From: Neoalteromonas facilis
Lineage (GTDB): Bacteria; Pseudomonadota; Gammaproteobacteria; Enterobacterales; Alteromonadaceae
Length of the DNA: 64,000 nucleotides
Direction of reading: 5' to 3'
NCBI RefSeq assembly: GCF_002807665.1
Contig: NZ_PEAY01000006.1
Span: 84,326 to 148,325 of the forward strand
Below the pieces are notes generated by a model. That model was not told the DNA's origin and ran no database searches. It saw nothing but the letters and a program-made list of their open reading frames with translations. Each line of letters starts with the position of its first letter. The stretch's first letter is position 1. Positions 1 through 9,591 of the stretch are shown piece after piece. The translations under genes and the position numbers were made by a program.

Positions 1-501
1 TTGGCAGTGATTGGTAAACACACATATATCACCAGCAATAGACAAACTCTTTTGAGCAATCTCTTCGGCACTTAACGATGTGTTTTTCAACAGTGCAGTG
101 GCAGCGGCTTGCGCATAAGGGCCGCCTGAGCCAATGGCAATAAGATCATCTTCGGGTTGAACGACATCACCGTTACCGGTAATGATCAGTGACGCGGTGT
201 GGTCCGCCACTGCTAATAAAGCCTCAAGACGGCGTAGCATTCGGTCGGTTCGCCAATCCTTCGCCAACTCAACAGCTGCACGGGTTAAATGGCCCTGATG
301 CTGCTCTAACTTACTTTCAAAGCGTTCAAAAAGAGTGAATGCGTCGGCTGTTCCACCCGCAAACCCCGCGAGTACTTTATCGTTGTATAGGCGGCGCACT
401 TTCTTCGCATTACCTTTCATTACGGTATTTCCCAGAGACACTTGTCCATCTCCGGCAATAACGACATGATTGTCACGTCGCACTGAAACTATCGTTGTCA
501 T
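1..501 (-). CDS. hslV: ATP-dependent protease subunit HslV (C-terminus cut off)
   Basis: Peptidase half of the HslUV (ClpYQ) complex, which degrades misfolded and regulatory proteins in the cytoplasm. The protein begins [20 protein letters not shown]; Thr2 becomes the N-terminal nucleophile after methionine removal, and the following residues are typical HslV. About 167 codons are present, so only the last several residues of this roughly 175-residue family lie beyond the window edge; hslU would be expected next. The start is supported by AGGAA about 6 bases upstream and by a sigma-32-like promoter in the gap behind ftsN. The ftsN-hslV order is the usual enterobacterial/Vibrio one. Confidence 0.95.
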   Translation of the reverse strand, partial: MTTIVSVRRDNHVVIAGDGQVSLGNTVMKGNAKKVRRLYNDKVLAGFAGGTADAFTLFERFESKLEQHQGHLTRAAVELAKDWRTDRMLRRLEALLAVADHTASLIITGNGDVVQPEDDLIAIGSGGPYAQAAATALLKNTSLSAEEIAQKSLSIAGDICVFTNHCQ

Positions 502-530
502 GCGTATTCCTTAGCAAATATCATGTAGCT

Positions 531-559
531 TAGGTGGGGCTCGTCAAGATAATTTCAAG
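531..559 (-). promoter_or_regulatory. Sigma-32 (heat-shock) promoter of hslVU
   Basis: On the minus strand the gap between ftsN and hslV reads CTTGAAA, 13 bases, then CCCCACCTA, close to the sigma-32 consensus (CTTGAAA, 13-14 bases, CCCCATnT). It lies about 30 bases ahead of the hslV start codon. hslVU is a classic heat-shock operon, and its sigma factor RpoH is encoded in this window at 16145-16999. Confidence 0.8.
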
Positions 560-570
560 GCGTAACTAGA

Positions 571-1101
571 TTAAAGGTTCCAGTACCAGATCTGGCACGT
601 ACGAATATTAATATCGCGTAACTGGTGGCGACTGCGCTCCGCATCTCGCTTACTTTCAAATGGGCCTAATACAACACGATACCAGCGCCCATTGCTACCA
701 TCACTTTGGCGAACCATAGATTCCATCCCAGTAAAGGCAATTTTTGCGCGCATCTCTTGTGCTTGCGCTTCACTACGGAAGCTGCCGCACTGCATGAGAT
801 AACGCTTAGTAATTTGCTCGACCTCTTCCACCTCAACTTCGTAGCCGGGTAGCGTTTTAATAAACTCCCACTCTTCTTTGGGCAGTTCCGGCAAATCATC
901 CTCAGGCTCCTGCGCGATAACTTCGGGCAGCGCTTCCTGTGGGGTAGGCTCAGGCGCGTTATCCTTAATCTGCCAGAGGACATACACAAAACCGACAATT
1001 AACGCTAATGCCACTGAAATATTGATCCATGGCAACGATCTTTTCTCTGGTTGAGTATTCTTCGGCGCGCGACCGCGCTTAACGTAATCTTTTTGTGGCA
1101 T
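571..1101 (-). CDS. ftsN: Cell division protein FtsN (SPOR domain)
   Basis: Late divisome protein that activates septal peptidoglycan synthesis. The 176-residue product starts MPQKDYVKRG, matching the short cytoplasmic FtsN motif (xQ-DYV-R) that contacts FtsA. It has one transmembrane helix at about residues 24-43, an acidic/proline-rich periplasmic linker, and a C-terminal SPOR domain (about 98-176; YLMQCGSF at its start) that binds denuded glycan. It is much shorter than E. coli FtsN (about 320 residues), mainly in the linker. Position between priA and hslV matches the E. coli order, without cytR. No strong ribosome site is visible at the ATG. Confidence 0.9.
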   Translation of the reverse strand: MPQKDYVKRGRAPKNTQPEKRSLPWINISVALALIVGFVYVLWQIKDNAPEPTPQEALPEVIAQEPEDDLPELPKEEWEFIKTLPGYEVEVEEVEQITKRYLMQCGSFRSEAQAQEMRAKIAFTGMESMVRQSDGSNGRWYRVVLGPFESKRDAERSRHQLRDINIRTCQIWYWNL

Positions 1102-1181
1102 TGCAATAAAACAACTTCATTATTGGGTTAAACAGTTTACCTGAATATGAAAACAAAGCGATTCGACGGATGCAATTTTTT

Positions 1182-3356
1182 TCACGATAAATCGGTGGGC
1201 GCAACATCAATTGCCCACCGTACGCGCGTTGCAGATTTTAACCCTTCAATATAATCGAGCTGTGACGCAATCGCAGCATGAACATATTGACGTTGCTCAG
1301 ACTTCACTATCAATAACATTCTAAAGCGCCCTGCGCGCTTGAACATCAAAGCGGGTAGCGGACCAATGACAGTGAGTTTTGGATGACGCTCCAAGGTTCT
1401 TTTCACCGCATCTAGAAACTCATTGACGGGCTCAAGTTGATTAGCTTCTGCTCGGAATACTGTTTGCTGATAAAAGGGCGGGGCTTGCGCTGCGCGTCTT
1501 TCAGAAAGCGCATAACGTGAAAAGTGATGGTACCCATTGTGCAGCAAATCCAATAATAATGGATGATCGGGGTGATGGGTTTGCAACCACATTTCGCCAT
1601 GACGATTCTCACGTCCGGCTCGCCCTGCCACCTGAGTAAGCAATTGTGCTAACTTTTCTGTTGCACGCAAATCAGCACTAAATAGAGCACCATCAACATC
1701 AATGACCAGTACCAACGTCACCAGCGGGAAATGGTGACCTTTCGACAAAATTTGGGTACCAATCATAATCTGGTGTTTATTGGCATTGATGTCATCTATC
1801 GCATTGGCAAGCCGCTGCTTACCTCGCATGCTATCACTGTCAATACGAATGGTACTGTAACTTGGAAACGCTGCATCCAAATATTCTTTTAGCTGCTCAG
1901 TGCCAACACCTTGTGAACCAATCTCATTGCTACCGCACACTTCGCATTGATGGAGCAATCGTTGTGTATTGTCACATCGATGACATTGCAATCGTGACAC
2001 TGCTTTATGCACAGTAAATGGCGCATCACAGCGATTACATTGCGCTACATGGCCACATTGATGGCAAACTAGACTTGGGGCAAATCCACGCCGGTTAATA
2101 AAAACCATAACTTGTCCACCGGCGGATAAGTGTTCACGCATTTTGCTCAGCATGGGTCCCGAAATACCTGCTTCTAACTGCTCTCCACGTATATCGTGGA
2201 CTCGCTGCGCTACCATTTGCGACTGTCCCGTGCGTTGGTGCAATTGAAGTAGGTGATACTTGCCTGACAGCGCATTATTTAAGGATTCAAAAGACGGGGT
2301 TGCGCTGCCCAATATCAACCCCAACGCTAAACGCTTGGCTCGCAGTACAGCGACATCTCGTGCGTGATAGCGCATGCCATCTTGTTGCTTGTATGACTCA
2401 TCGTGCTCTTCATCAACAATGATCATACCCAATTGTTTGAACGGCGTATAAATAGCAGAGCGGGTGCCGATGACAAGTCCTAAACTACCCTCTCGCGCTC
2501 TTTGCCATACTGTTAGGCGTTCATTATCTGTCATGCCCGAATGTAACACCCCTACGTCAATACCGAAGCGGGTTTCAAAACGTCTAACAGTTTGCGGTGT
2601 CAAACCTATCTCCGGAACAAGAATTAAGACTTGCCTACCCGCTTCAAGTAGGGGCGTAATCACCTGCAAATAAACTTCGGTCTTGCCACTGCCGGTAACC
2701 CCTTCTAGCAAAAACGGCGCGTATTCACCTTGTCGTGTATTAATGTTCGCAATTGCTAGCGCTTGATCCGCATTTGGCGCTGGTGCTTTAGCTAACGTCA
2801 TCGGAACGTGCCAGTCTAATTGCGGCGATACTTCCTTTGATACGGCTACAATCCACTCTTTCTCAACACAGGCTTTAATAACAGATTGTCCGAACTGCGC
2901 TCGCACATCACTCTGAGGCTCTAAACCCGCGCTTAAAAATGACAACAACGCTTGTTGCTGTTTAGCTCGCATCGTTTGCTGTAACTGCGCTTCTCCGCTA
3001 CTTGTTAACTGAAAATAATCAATACTCGGTGCAGTTAACGGTGTCGCCTTGCGTAATAATGCCGGTAGCATCGTAAATAAGACATCACCTATGGGGTGGT
3101 GATGATAGTCTGCCAACCATTGCCCAAGGGACAACAACTCTTCATCCATCACTGGCAATTCATCCAGCCGCGCGCTTATGGGTTTTATTTTGTCGCCGTC
3201 TACACCTGTTAATTCGGTGTGCTCCAACACGATCCCGACCATTTCTCGTTTACCAAATTCGACCACGACTCGACACCCCGCAGGGATAGCTTCACTGCGA
3301 TAATCAAATAAACGCCGCATCGGCACCGGCAACGCAACCCTAATAAAAGACAACAA
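1182..3356 (-). CDS. priA: Primosomal replication-restart helicase PriA
   Basis: Superfamily 2 3'-5' DNA helicase that recognises stalled forks and reloads DnaB through PriB/DnaT. The 724-residue protein has an N-terminal DNA-binding region (VALPVPMRRLFDY), a Walker A motif GVTGSGKTEVYL near residue 219, a DEEHD Walker B, and the PriA zinc-binding block of paired cysteines (CHQCGH, CNRCDAPF, CHRCDN, CEVCG) between helicase lobes. The ORF opens with tandem TTG codons immediately after a GGGGAGG sequence; the second TTG (3353) is slightly better spaced, so the exact start is uncertain by one codon. It is divergent from rpmE, as in Vibrio. Confidence 0.96.
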   Translation of the reverse strand: MLSFIRVALPVPMRRLFDYRSEAIPAGCRVVVEFGKREMVGIVLEHTELTGVDGDKIKPISARLDELPVMDEELLSLGQWLADYHHHPIGDVLFTMLPALLRKATPLTAPSIDYFQLTSSGEAQLQQTMRAKQQQALLSFLSAGLEPQSDVRAQFGQSVIKACVEKEWIVAVSKEVSPQLDWHVPMTLAKAPAPNADQALAIANINTRQGEYAPFLLEGVTGSGKTEVYLQVITPLLEAGRQVLILVPEIGLTPQTVRRFETRFGIDVGVLHSGMTDNERLTVWQRAREGSLGLVIGTRSAIYTPFKQLGMIIVDEEHDESYKQQDGMRYHARDVAVLRAKRLALGLILGSATPSFESLNNALSGKYHLLQLHQRTGQSQMVAQRVHDIRGEQLEAGISGPMLSKMREHLSAGGQVMVFINRRGFAPSLVCHQCGHVAQCNRCDAPFTVHKAVSRLQCHRCDNTQRLLHQCEVCGSNEIGSQGVGTEQLKEYLDAAFPSYSTIRIDSDSMRGKQRLANAIDDINANKHQIMIGTQILSKGHHFPLVTLVLVIDVDGALFSADLRATEKLAQLLTQVAGRAGRENRHGEMWLQTHHPDHPLLLDLLHNGYHHFSRYALSERRAAQAPPFYQQTVFRAEANQLEPVNEFLDAVKRTLERHPKLTVIGPLPALMFKRAGRFRMLLIVKSEQRQYVHAAIASQLDYIEGLKSATRVRWAIDVAPTDLS

Positions 3357-3416
3357 ACCTCCCCAAACACAGCTTGAATACTGCGCAAATTTTCAACGAA
3401 ATAGACATAAAAGTAC

Positions 3417-3445
3417 TTGATCGACTATGGCGGGTACATTAATAT
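3417..3445 (+). promoter_or_regulatory. Sigma-70 promoter of rpmE with a long leader
   Basis: TTGATC (3417-3422) and TAATAT (3440-3445) are separated by exactly 17 bases, a near-consensus sigma-70 promoter. Transcription should begin near 3452, leaving a leader of about 110 bases before rpmE that contains a small CAAC-TTCG-GTTG hairpin. E. coli L31 is reported to repress its own translation through its leader; whether this leader does the same is inference. Confidence 0.7.
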
Positions 3446-3561
3446 GCGCCGCTCTTTACGGCAACCTCGGGTTTTACTCTTGTAGGTGCCAGTTTTTGAT
3501 AACGTGTGGTGTTCAACTTCGGGTTGGATAGCGATGCGGCCTTAATTTGAGGTAACCCTAA

Positions 3562-3774
3562 ATGAAAAAAGATATTCACCCTAATTATAGTGAAATCACT
3601 GCAACTTGTTCATGCGGCAACGTAGTTAAAGTACGTTCAACTTTGGGCAAAGACATCAACCTAGACGTATGTTCTGCATGTCACCCATTCTACACTGGTA
3701 AACAACGTAACGTTGATACTGGTGGTCGTGTTGATCGCTTCAAGAAGCGTTTCGGTGCATTGGGCAAGAAATAA
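3562..3774 (+). CDS. rpmE: 50S ribosomal protein L31 (zinc-binding form)
   Basis: Large-subunit ribosomal protein that bridges the subunits. The 70-residue product has the zinc cysteines of the C+ form (TCSCGN near residue 16 and CSACH near residue 37) and the usual MKKDIHPNY start and basic C-terminus. Because it is the zinc-containing type, a zinc-free paralogue may exist elsewhere. GAGG lies about 8 bases ahead of the ATG. It is a single-gene unit with its own promoter and terminator, divergent from priA. Confidence 0.98.
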   Translation: MKKDIHPNYSEITATCSCGNVVKVRSTLGKDINLDVCSACHPFYTGKQRNVDTGGRVDRFKKRFGALGKK

Positions 3775-3791
3775 GCCTAATTATTTCAGAG

Positions 3792-3815
3792 AAAGCGCCT
3801 ACGGGCGCTTTTTTT
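3792..3815 (+). terminator. Rho-independent terminator of rpmE
   Basis: AAAGCGCC (3792-3799) pairs perfectly with GGCGCTTT (3804-3811) around a 4-base loop and runs into a T tract, 18 bases after the rpmE stop. Confidence 0.9.
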
Positions 3816-4041
3816 GTGTCCCAAGCAAACCAATTAAAATAATATATACTCTCAAATTATCATTCATAACATTTATATGTGTTATTTTTCGTACAGCTTT
3901 AATTGGTATTACCTTTGGTTTTAGCTATGCTGATCACGCACATCCGATATGCCACACATATTTGAGTATGTTAGATTAGCGAAAAAACAATACAGCGTAT
4001 AAACGCTTACCCTACAGCACACAATTCAAGGAACTAGACGC

Positions 4042-5283
4042 ATGTCTGACTTTCGCCAACAAGCATTGGATTACCACGCAAAACCTACTCCAGGAAAAAT
4101 TAAAGTTGAATTGAGTAAACCAGCCAACAGCGTCAAAGATCTTGCTCTGGCGTATAGTCCAGGTGTTGCAGAGCCAGTAAGAGAAATCGCGAACGACCCA
4201 AATACTGCCTATCAATATACCGCTAAAGGTAATATGGTGGCGGTGATCTCTAACGGTACCGCCATCCTTGGCCTTGGAAATTTAGGCCCGCTGGCATCTA
4301 AGCCTGTTATGGAAGGTAAAGCACTGTTGTTTAAACATTTTGCTGGTATTGATTCAATCGACATCGAAGTTAAACACCGCACAACAGAAGAGTTTATCAA
4401 TACAGTAGCCAACATTGCGGATACGTTTGGCGGTATTAACTTAGAAGATATAAAAGCGCCTGAGTGTTTTGAAATTGAGCAAGCACTGATTGAACGTTGC
4501 AAAATTCCAGTGTTTCATGATGACCAGCACGGCACTGCGATCGTAACGGCAGCCGGCATGCTGAATGCTCTCGAAATCCAAGGCAAGAATCTAGAAGAGT
4601 CCATCATTGTCTGTCTTGGTGCTGGCGCTGCCGCTGTCGCTTGCATGGAGCTACTTATTAAATGTGGCGCTCAACGCGAAAAGATCTACATGCTTGACCG
4701 TAACGGTGTGATCCACACACGACGCGATGATTTAACACCGCATAAGATGCTATTTGCTAATAACACAGACAAACGCACGCTCGACGATGTTATGGCGGGT
4801 GCTGACATATTTGTCGGTGTATCGGGTCCTGATCTACTGCCGCCAGAAACACTCAATCTCATGGCGCCTAACCCGATAGTGTTTGCATGTTCTAACCCTG
4901 ATCCGGAAATAAAACCGGAATTGGCGCATGAAGTACGCGACGATTTGATCATGGCCACAGGCCGTTCAGATTATCCGAATCAAGTGAACAACGTATTATG
5001 TTTTCCCTTCATCTTTAGGGGAGCATTAGATGTGCGAGCATCAGCAATCAATGATGAAATGAAAGTGGCAGCAGTTGAAGCCATTCGACAAGTATCTAAA
5101 ATGCCAGTACCGCAAGAAGTATTAGAAGCAAGTCATTCAGACGCCTTATCCTTCGGCAAGGATTACATTATTCCAAAACCGATGGATCCACGCTTGTGTA
5201 AGACCATTGCCAAAGCAGTAGCACAAGCCGCTATTGATTCTGGTGTCGCACGTATTGATATGCCCGAAGGCTATATGGATTAG
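4042..5283 (+). CDS. maeB: NADP-type malic enzyme, short form without PTA domain
   Basis: Oxidatively decarboxylates malate to pyruvate, giving NAD(P)H. The 413-residue protein has the malic N-domain (LALAYSPGVAEPVREI, then GNMVAVISNGTAILGLGNLG) and a Rossmann NAD(P) domain (CLGAGAAAVACMELL near residue 195, FACSNPDPEI near 277). E. coli MaeB is about 760 residues because of a C-terminal phosphotransacetylase-like domain; here the gene stops cleanly at the end of the malic domains, as in Vibrio and Pseudomonas orthologues. AAGGA lies 9 bases before the ATG. The rpmE-malic enzyme-metJ order is also found in Vibrio. Cofactor preference is inferred from family only. Confidence 0.93.
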   Translation: MSDFRQQALDYHAKPTPGKIKVELSKPANSVKDLALAYSPGVAEPVREIANDPNTAYQYTAKGNMVAVISNGTAILGLGNLGPLASKPVMEGKALLFKHFAGIDSIDIEVKHRTTEEFINTVANIADTFGGINLEDIKAPECFEIEQALIERCKIPVFHDDQHGTAIVTAAGMLNALEIQGKNLEESIIVCLGAGAAAVACMELLIKCGAQREKIYMLDRNGVIHTRRDDLTPHKMLFANNTDKRTLDDVMAGADIFVGVSGPDLLPPETLNLMAPNPIVFACSNPDPEIKPELAHEVRDDLIMATGRSDYPNQVNNVLCFPFIFRGALDVRASAINDEMKVAAVEAIRQVSKMPVPQEVLEASHSDALSFGKDYIIPKPMDPRLCKTIAKAVAQAAIDSGVARIDMPEGYMD

Positions 5284-5305
5284 CGATTTTCATTATTCAA
5301 ATACC

Positions 5306-5332
5306 AAGAGCCCTGTCTAAGGGCTCTTTTTT
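5306..5332 (+). terminator. Rho-independent terminator of the malic enzyme gene
   Basis: AAGAGCCC (5306-5313) pairs with GGGCTCTT (5321-5328) around a 7-base loop, followed by a T run. Confidence 0.9.
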
Positions 5333-5494
5333 GTGCTCGTTATTCCCGCCCGAACCGCCACCTAAATAGTCACGACTCAACAGCTTTTGCACGCCTTTGC
5401 GACTGATCTGAGCAGCTCTAGTTTGCGTAAAGAGATTTGGTAGTTACGTTAAAAGTGACTAGAGTATTTATAGAACACTTAATTCGATTTGAGC

Positions 5495-5911
5495 ATGTCG
5501 TTTAGTAGCCACGGTGACCTCACAATTTGGGTAGAAGACAACATAATATTTATGGATTTGTCGGGTGGGTGGAACTTAGAGAAAGCCAAGGAGTTTATCT
5601 ACGAAATTAACCACAATGTCTCCCCTATCGTGACACCACCATTTGGTGCTGTTGGTATTCTGCGTGATGACTGGATGCCTACCTCAGATGCAGTCCCCTA
5701 TCTGCATGAAGCAACGCTAAGAGCCATTGAAGCGGGCCTTGTCAGAGAAGCTTATGTGTCTAGTTCGCCCATCTCCTCTCGGGTAACGAAAAGTTTGGTG
5801 GTCCCTCCAGACAGCGATAAATACCAAAGCAAAGAATTCACTAATATTGACGAGGCGCTCGAATGGCTGAGGCATGAACGTGCTGGCTTAAAAACAGTAC
5901 ACAATGAATAA
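5495..5911 (+). CDS. Small soluble protein, STAS/SpoIIAA-like fold suspected
   Basis: No confident family assignment. The product of about 138 residues has no signal peptide or membrane segment. It opens with alternating short hydrophobic strands (DLTIWVEDNIIFMDLSGGWN), then helices and a late AYVSSSPIS segment, a pattern resembling the SpoIIAA-like/STAS fold seen in other short marine gammaproteobacterial proteins. The ATG at 5495 is preferred over an in-frame TTG two codons earlier; neither has a convincing ribosome site. The gene sits alone between the malic enzyme terminator and the small ORF at 6041. Confidence 0.6.
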   Translation: MSFSSHGDLTIWVEDNIIFMDLSGGWNLEKAKEFIYEINHNVSPIVTPPFGAVGILRDDWMPTSDAVPYLHEATLRAIEAGLVREAYVSSSPISSRVTKSLVVPPDSDKYQSKEFTNIDEALEWLRHERAGLKTVHNE

Positions 5912-6040
5912 ATTGAAACCTCTACTTGAATTGGAGCTTCGAATCCTAATTGATATAAACAATCAATTTGATAGGTTTTAATTAATATGAATTAAATTCA
6001 ACTTAGCCAATACTGGCTCCACTAAACAAGGAGAACAACC

Positions 6041-6151
6041 ATGGCTAAATTAATTCAACAAATCATCGCGTGTAAAAAAACACAGCAAGCTGAACAACAA
6101 AAAGAGTGCAATTACAGTGATAACTATTATGGTGACCAAGTATGCAGATAA
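6041..6151 (+). CDS. 36-residue small protein with three evenly spaced cysteines
   Basis: Function unknown. A strong ribosome site, AAGGAG, sits 7 bases ahead of an ATG opening a 36-codon frame that ends in TAA and is followed about 50 bases later by a strong terminator, so the gene looks like a complete transcription unit. The peptide starts MAKLIQQIIACKK, is rich in Gln, Lys and Tyr, and has Cys at 11, 23 and 35, exactly 12 residues apart, which would suit disulfide or metal binding. No signal peptide or transmembrane helix is evident. The AT-rich stretch upstream (5940-6000) has several TTGATA-like hexamers that could serve as promoter. Confidence 0.6.
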   Translation: MAKLIQQIIACKKTQQAEQQKECNYSDNYYGDQVCR

Positions 6152-6201
6152 CAGTGAAATAGCTGCTAGTCGTCAACGCTCAGTTACTTGCCTTTCAAAC
6201 A

Positions 6202-6231
6202 AACGCTTACTGATCTCAGTAGGCGTTTTTT
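6202..6231 (+). terminator. Strong Rho-independent terminator after the small ORF
   Basis: A 12-pair stem runs from AACGC at 6202 through TACTGA, a tight TC loop region and TCAGTA to GCGTT at 6223-6227, with one T-G wobble, followed by six T residues. Confidence 0.88.
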
Positions 6232-6267
6232 GTTCAATGTGCAGTCGATTAGGTGAATTGTATCAAC

Positions 6268-7176
6268 ATGAATATTGAACAATTAAAGTCGCTTCTAGAC
6301 GCTTTACCAGATCCGGCATTTCTACTTTCAGCTAGTGGCAAATACATCGCAGTTTTCGGCGGAAGAGACAGCCGTTACTATCATGACGGTTCTTCGCTTG
6401 TTGGCCAGAAGATTCATGACGTTCTCAATCAAGAGAAAGCAGATTGGTTTGTATCTCAGATTCAAATAGCACTGACATCCGTTGCAATGCACATCGTTGA
6501 ATACGAATTGAGTGATAAAGACGTTAAAGGCCTTCCTGATGTTGGGCCATCTGATCCGATTTGGTTTGAAGGACGGTTGCAGTCACTCAAGTTTAACATC
6601 GATGACGAACCCGTAGTCTTATGGGTAGCAAGCAACATATCAGCACGGCATCAATTAGAAGAAAGCTTACGCCACCTCAGCGAAACCGATCAGCTTACCG
6701 GCTTGTATAATCGGCGTAAACTTGAGCGAGATATGTCAATGCATTTTGCTAACTTTAAACGCTATGACACCCCTACCTCTTTATTAATGCTCGATCTCGA
6801 TAACCTCAAACAACTCAATGACAACTTAGGGCATAAAATGGGTGACCAAATGATTTTGGCATTAGCTGAGACATGTAAAGCCGAATTGCGCCAAACCGAT
6901 ATTGCATGTCGGTTTGGTGGTGATGAGTTTGTGATTGTGTTGCCCAACACAATATACGAGCAAGCCATTCAATTTGCTGAGCGATTGCGTCTCGCTTTTG
7001 AGCAGAAAGTAGCCACCTTGGCCAATAATGTTGTCGCTGTATCGGTCAGTATTGGCGCGACGACGTTGGAAAGGAGCGATACTTCGCATGAAGATGCGCT
7101 GCATCGCGCTGATAATATTTTGTATCAAGCCAAACAGTTAGGCAAAAACTGTGTTGCGAATAATTCAACACGTTAG
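6268..7176 (+). CDS. PAS-GGDEF diguanylate cyclase
   Basis: Soluble enzyme predicted to make c-di-GMP from two GTP. The N-terminal part (about residues 5-130; DALPDPAFLLSASGKYIAVFGG) looks like a PAS sensor, followed by a helical linker and a GGDEF domain that opens DQLTGLYNRR. The active-site loop RFGGDEFVIVL is intact, and an inhibitory I-site RQTD lies five residues upstream, so product feedback is likely. ATG 6268 is chosen over an in-frame GTG at 6253 because AGGTGA (6251-6256) is correctly placed for it. There are no membrane helices; the PAS ligand is unknown. The gene is convergent with metJ. Confidence 0.9.
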   Translation: MNIEQLKSLLDALPDPAFLLSASGKYIAVFGGRDSRYYHDGSSLVGQKIHDVLNQEKADWFVSQIQIALTSVAMHIVEYELSDKDVKGLPDVGPSDPIWFEGRLQSLKFNIDDEPVVLWVASNISARHQLEESLRHLSETDQLTGLYNRRKLERDMSMHFANFKRYDTPTSLLMLDLDNLKQLNDNLGHKMGDQMILALAETCKAELRQTDIACRFGGDEFVIVLPNTIYEQAIQFAERLRLAFEQKVATLANNVVAVSVSIGATTLERSDTSHEDALHRADNILYQAKQLGKNCVANNSTR

Positions 7177-7215
7177 GTACGTGTATGGAAACGAGGCCAT
7201 TTGGCCTCATACAAC

Positions 7216-7554
7216 TTACTCTTCCGGCGTTTCTTCCAACGCCTCAATATCATCTTCATTCATCCCCATTTCTCGCATTATTTTCCGCGCAGCAGACGGT
7301 ATGCGGTGAGGATTATCTTTGCGCAAATCATCATCATCTGGCAATGGTTGCCCAGTAAATGCATGCAAAAACGCTTCACATAACAACTCTGAATTTGTTG
7401 CATGACGCAAATTGTTGATCTGACGGCGCGTTCGCTCATCAGTCAGAACTTTGAGCACATTAATCGGGATCGAAACCGTGACCTTTTTAACCTGCTCACT
7501 TTTCTTCCCATGCTCTGCGTAGGGATGGATATATTTGCCGTTCCACTCTGCCAT
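7216..7554 (-). CDS. metJ: Methionine repressor MetJ
   Basis: Ribbon-helix-helix repressor that binds tandem Met boxes with S-adenosylmethionine as co-repressor. The 112-residue sequence is nearly collinear with E. coli Met[38 protein letters not shown] (the DNA-contacting strand and first helix), [17 protein letters not shown] and [12 protein letters not shown]. Its target sequence lies about 135 bases away, in front of divergent metF. In many relatives metB and metL lie between metJ and metF; here they are absent. Confidence 0.98.
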   Translation of the reverse strand: MAEWNGKYIHPYAEHGKKSEQVKKVTVSIPINVLKVLTDERTRRQINNLRHATNSELLCEAFLHAFTGQPLPDDDDLRKDNPHRIPSAARKIMREMGMNEDDIEALEETPEE

Positions 7555-7656
7555 TGGCCAGCCTTTAGTTATTTATAATTTTTAGCGGAGGAAATTCTAA
7601 CCGCAATCTCACAAAGGTCAATCAAGCATTAGATGCAATAAAGCAAATAAGAATGC

Positions 7657-8606
<950 letters not shown>

Positions 8607-8647
8607 CTTAATAAACAACACCGTGCACAAACGCGGATTCAAACTGG

Positions 8648-9532
8648 ATGGGTATGGCTGAGCTACAAACGCAATGGCAAAAATGGAAACCGATTGTAAC
8701 TGCTTTGGGTATGACATTTTTGCGCCGCTGCAAAGATGACAAGATCACGGTCTCGGCGGGCCACCTGGCGTATGTATCGCTGTTATCACTGGTCCCCTTT
8801 ATCATGGTGTTCTTTACACTCATGTCAGCGTTTCCAGCGTTTGGTCATGCTCGAAAAAAGATAGAAGACTTTATTTTCAATAATTTCGTACCCGCCTCCG
8901 GTGACGTGGTACAGAATTACATCGGTGAATTTGTGGGCAATGCCTCACAGATGGGCGCAATCGGCATATTGTCTTTACTGGTCGTTGCATTACTGTTGAT
9001 TTCCAATGTCGATAAAACCCTAAACGCCATCTGGCGCACCCCCAGCGATCGCCCACTAATTTATACATTCGCCATTTATTGGATGGTCATTACGTTGGGG
9101 CCATTACTCATCGGCTCTAGCGTGGTGGTCAGTTCCTACTTAATTGGCTTAGCTGCCTTTGCTGAAGAATATACGCCTGGGCTAGGTACGTTTTTTCTAA
9201 CATTAGTACCCAGCCTCACGTCGATTGCTGCTTACCTTATTTTGTTTATGCTAGTACCCAATCGTAGAGTTCGTTTTGTGCACGCTTTAAGCGGTGCGAT
9301 ACTGTCCACGCTCTTATTTGAATTAAGCAAAAAAGGATTTTCGATTTACGTCACAAGTTTCCCATCGTATGAATTGATTTATGGTGCACTTGCAGTCATT
9401 CCGATTTTATTCGTGTGGGTCTACTTGTCTTGGATCGTAGTATTGCTAGGCGCTGAGTTCACCTGTTCGGTAGCCGAAACCTTCGAGCAACAAGTCACGG
9501 AAGAGCCCAGAAAAATAACCACCGATGAGTAA
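8648..9532 (+). CDS. yihY: YihY/BrkB-family inner-membrane protein
   Basis: Integral membrane protein of the YihY (BrkB, once misnamed RNase BN) family; molecular function not established. The 294 residues carry about six transmembrane helices, with the family-typical SAGHLAYVSLLSLVPFIMV near residue 36, NVDKTLNAIWR near 120, and a C-terminal VWVYLSWIVVLLGAEF helix. In E. coli yihY is next to dtd and yiiD; here both follow at 12969 and 13466 after four intervening genes, so this is a loosened version of that cluster. Start is ATG 8648 or 8654, neither with a strong ribosome site. Confidence 0.88.
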   Translation: MGMAELQTQWQKWKPIVTALGMTFLRRCKDDKITVSAGHLAYVSLLSLVPFIMVFFTLMSAFPAFGHARKKIEDFIFNNFVPASGDVVQNYIGEFVGNASQMGAIGILSLLVVALLLISNVDKTLNAIWRTPSDRPLIYTFAIYWMVITLGPLLIGSSVVVSSYLIGLAAFAEEYTPGLGTFFLTLVPSLTSIAAYLILFMLVPNRRVRFVHALSGAILSTLLFELSKKGFSIYVTSFPSYELIYGALAVIPILFVWVYLSWIVVLLGAEFTCSVAETFEQQVTEEPRKITTDE

Positions 9533-9534
9533 CC

Positions 9535-9569
9535 TCTAGCGCTATCTCAATTTGGGTAGCGCTCAAGAG
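9535..9569. terminator. Hairpin between convergent yihY and peroxidase genes
   Basis: AGCGCTA (9538-9544) pairs with TAGCGCT (9557-9563), and flanking CTCT/AGAG can extend the stem. There is no long T run on either side, so terminator activity is only suggested by position. Confidence 0.45.
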
Positions 9570-9591
9570 TAAATTAACTACGCATCTATGC

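Noticed and set aside
3713..3979. 88-residue frame overlapping the end of rpmE
   Set aside because: It starts inside rpmE in another frame, runs through the rpmE terminator and has no ribosome site.
7193..7208. GAGGCC/GGCCTC hairpin between the cyclase gene and metJ
   Set aside because: The stem is only 6 pairs and no T run follows on either strand, so I do not call a terminator.
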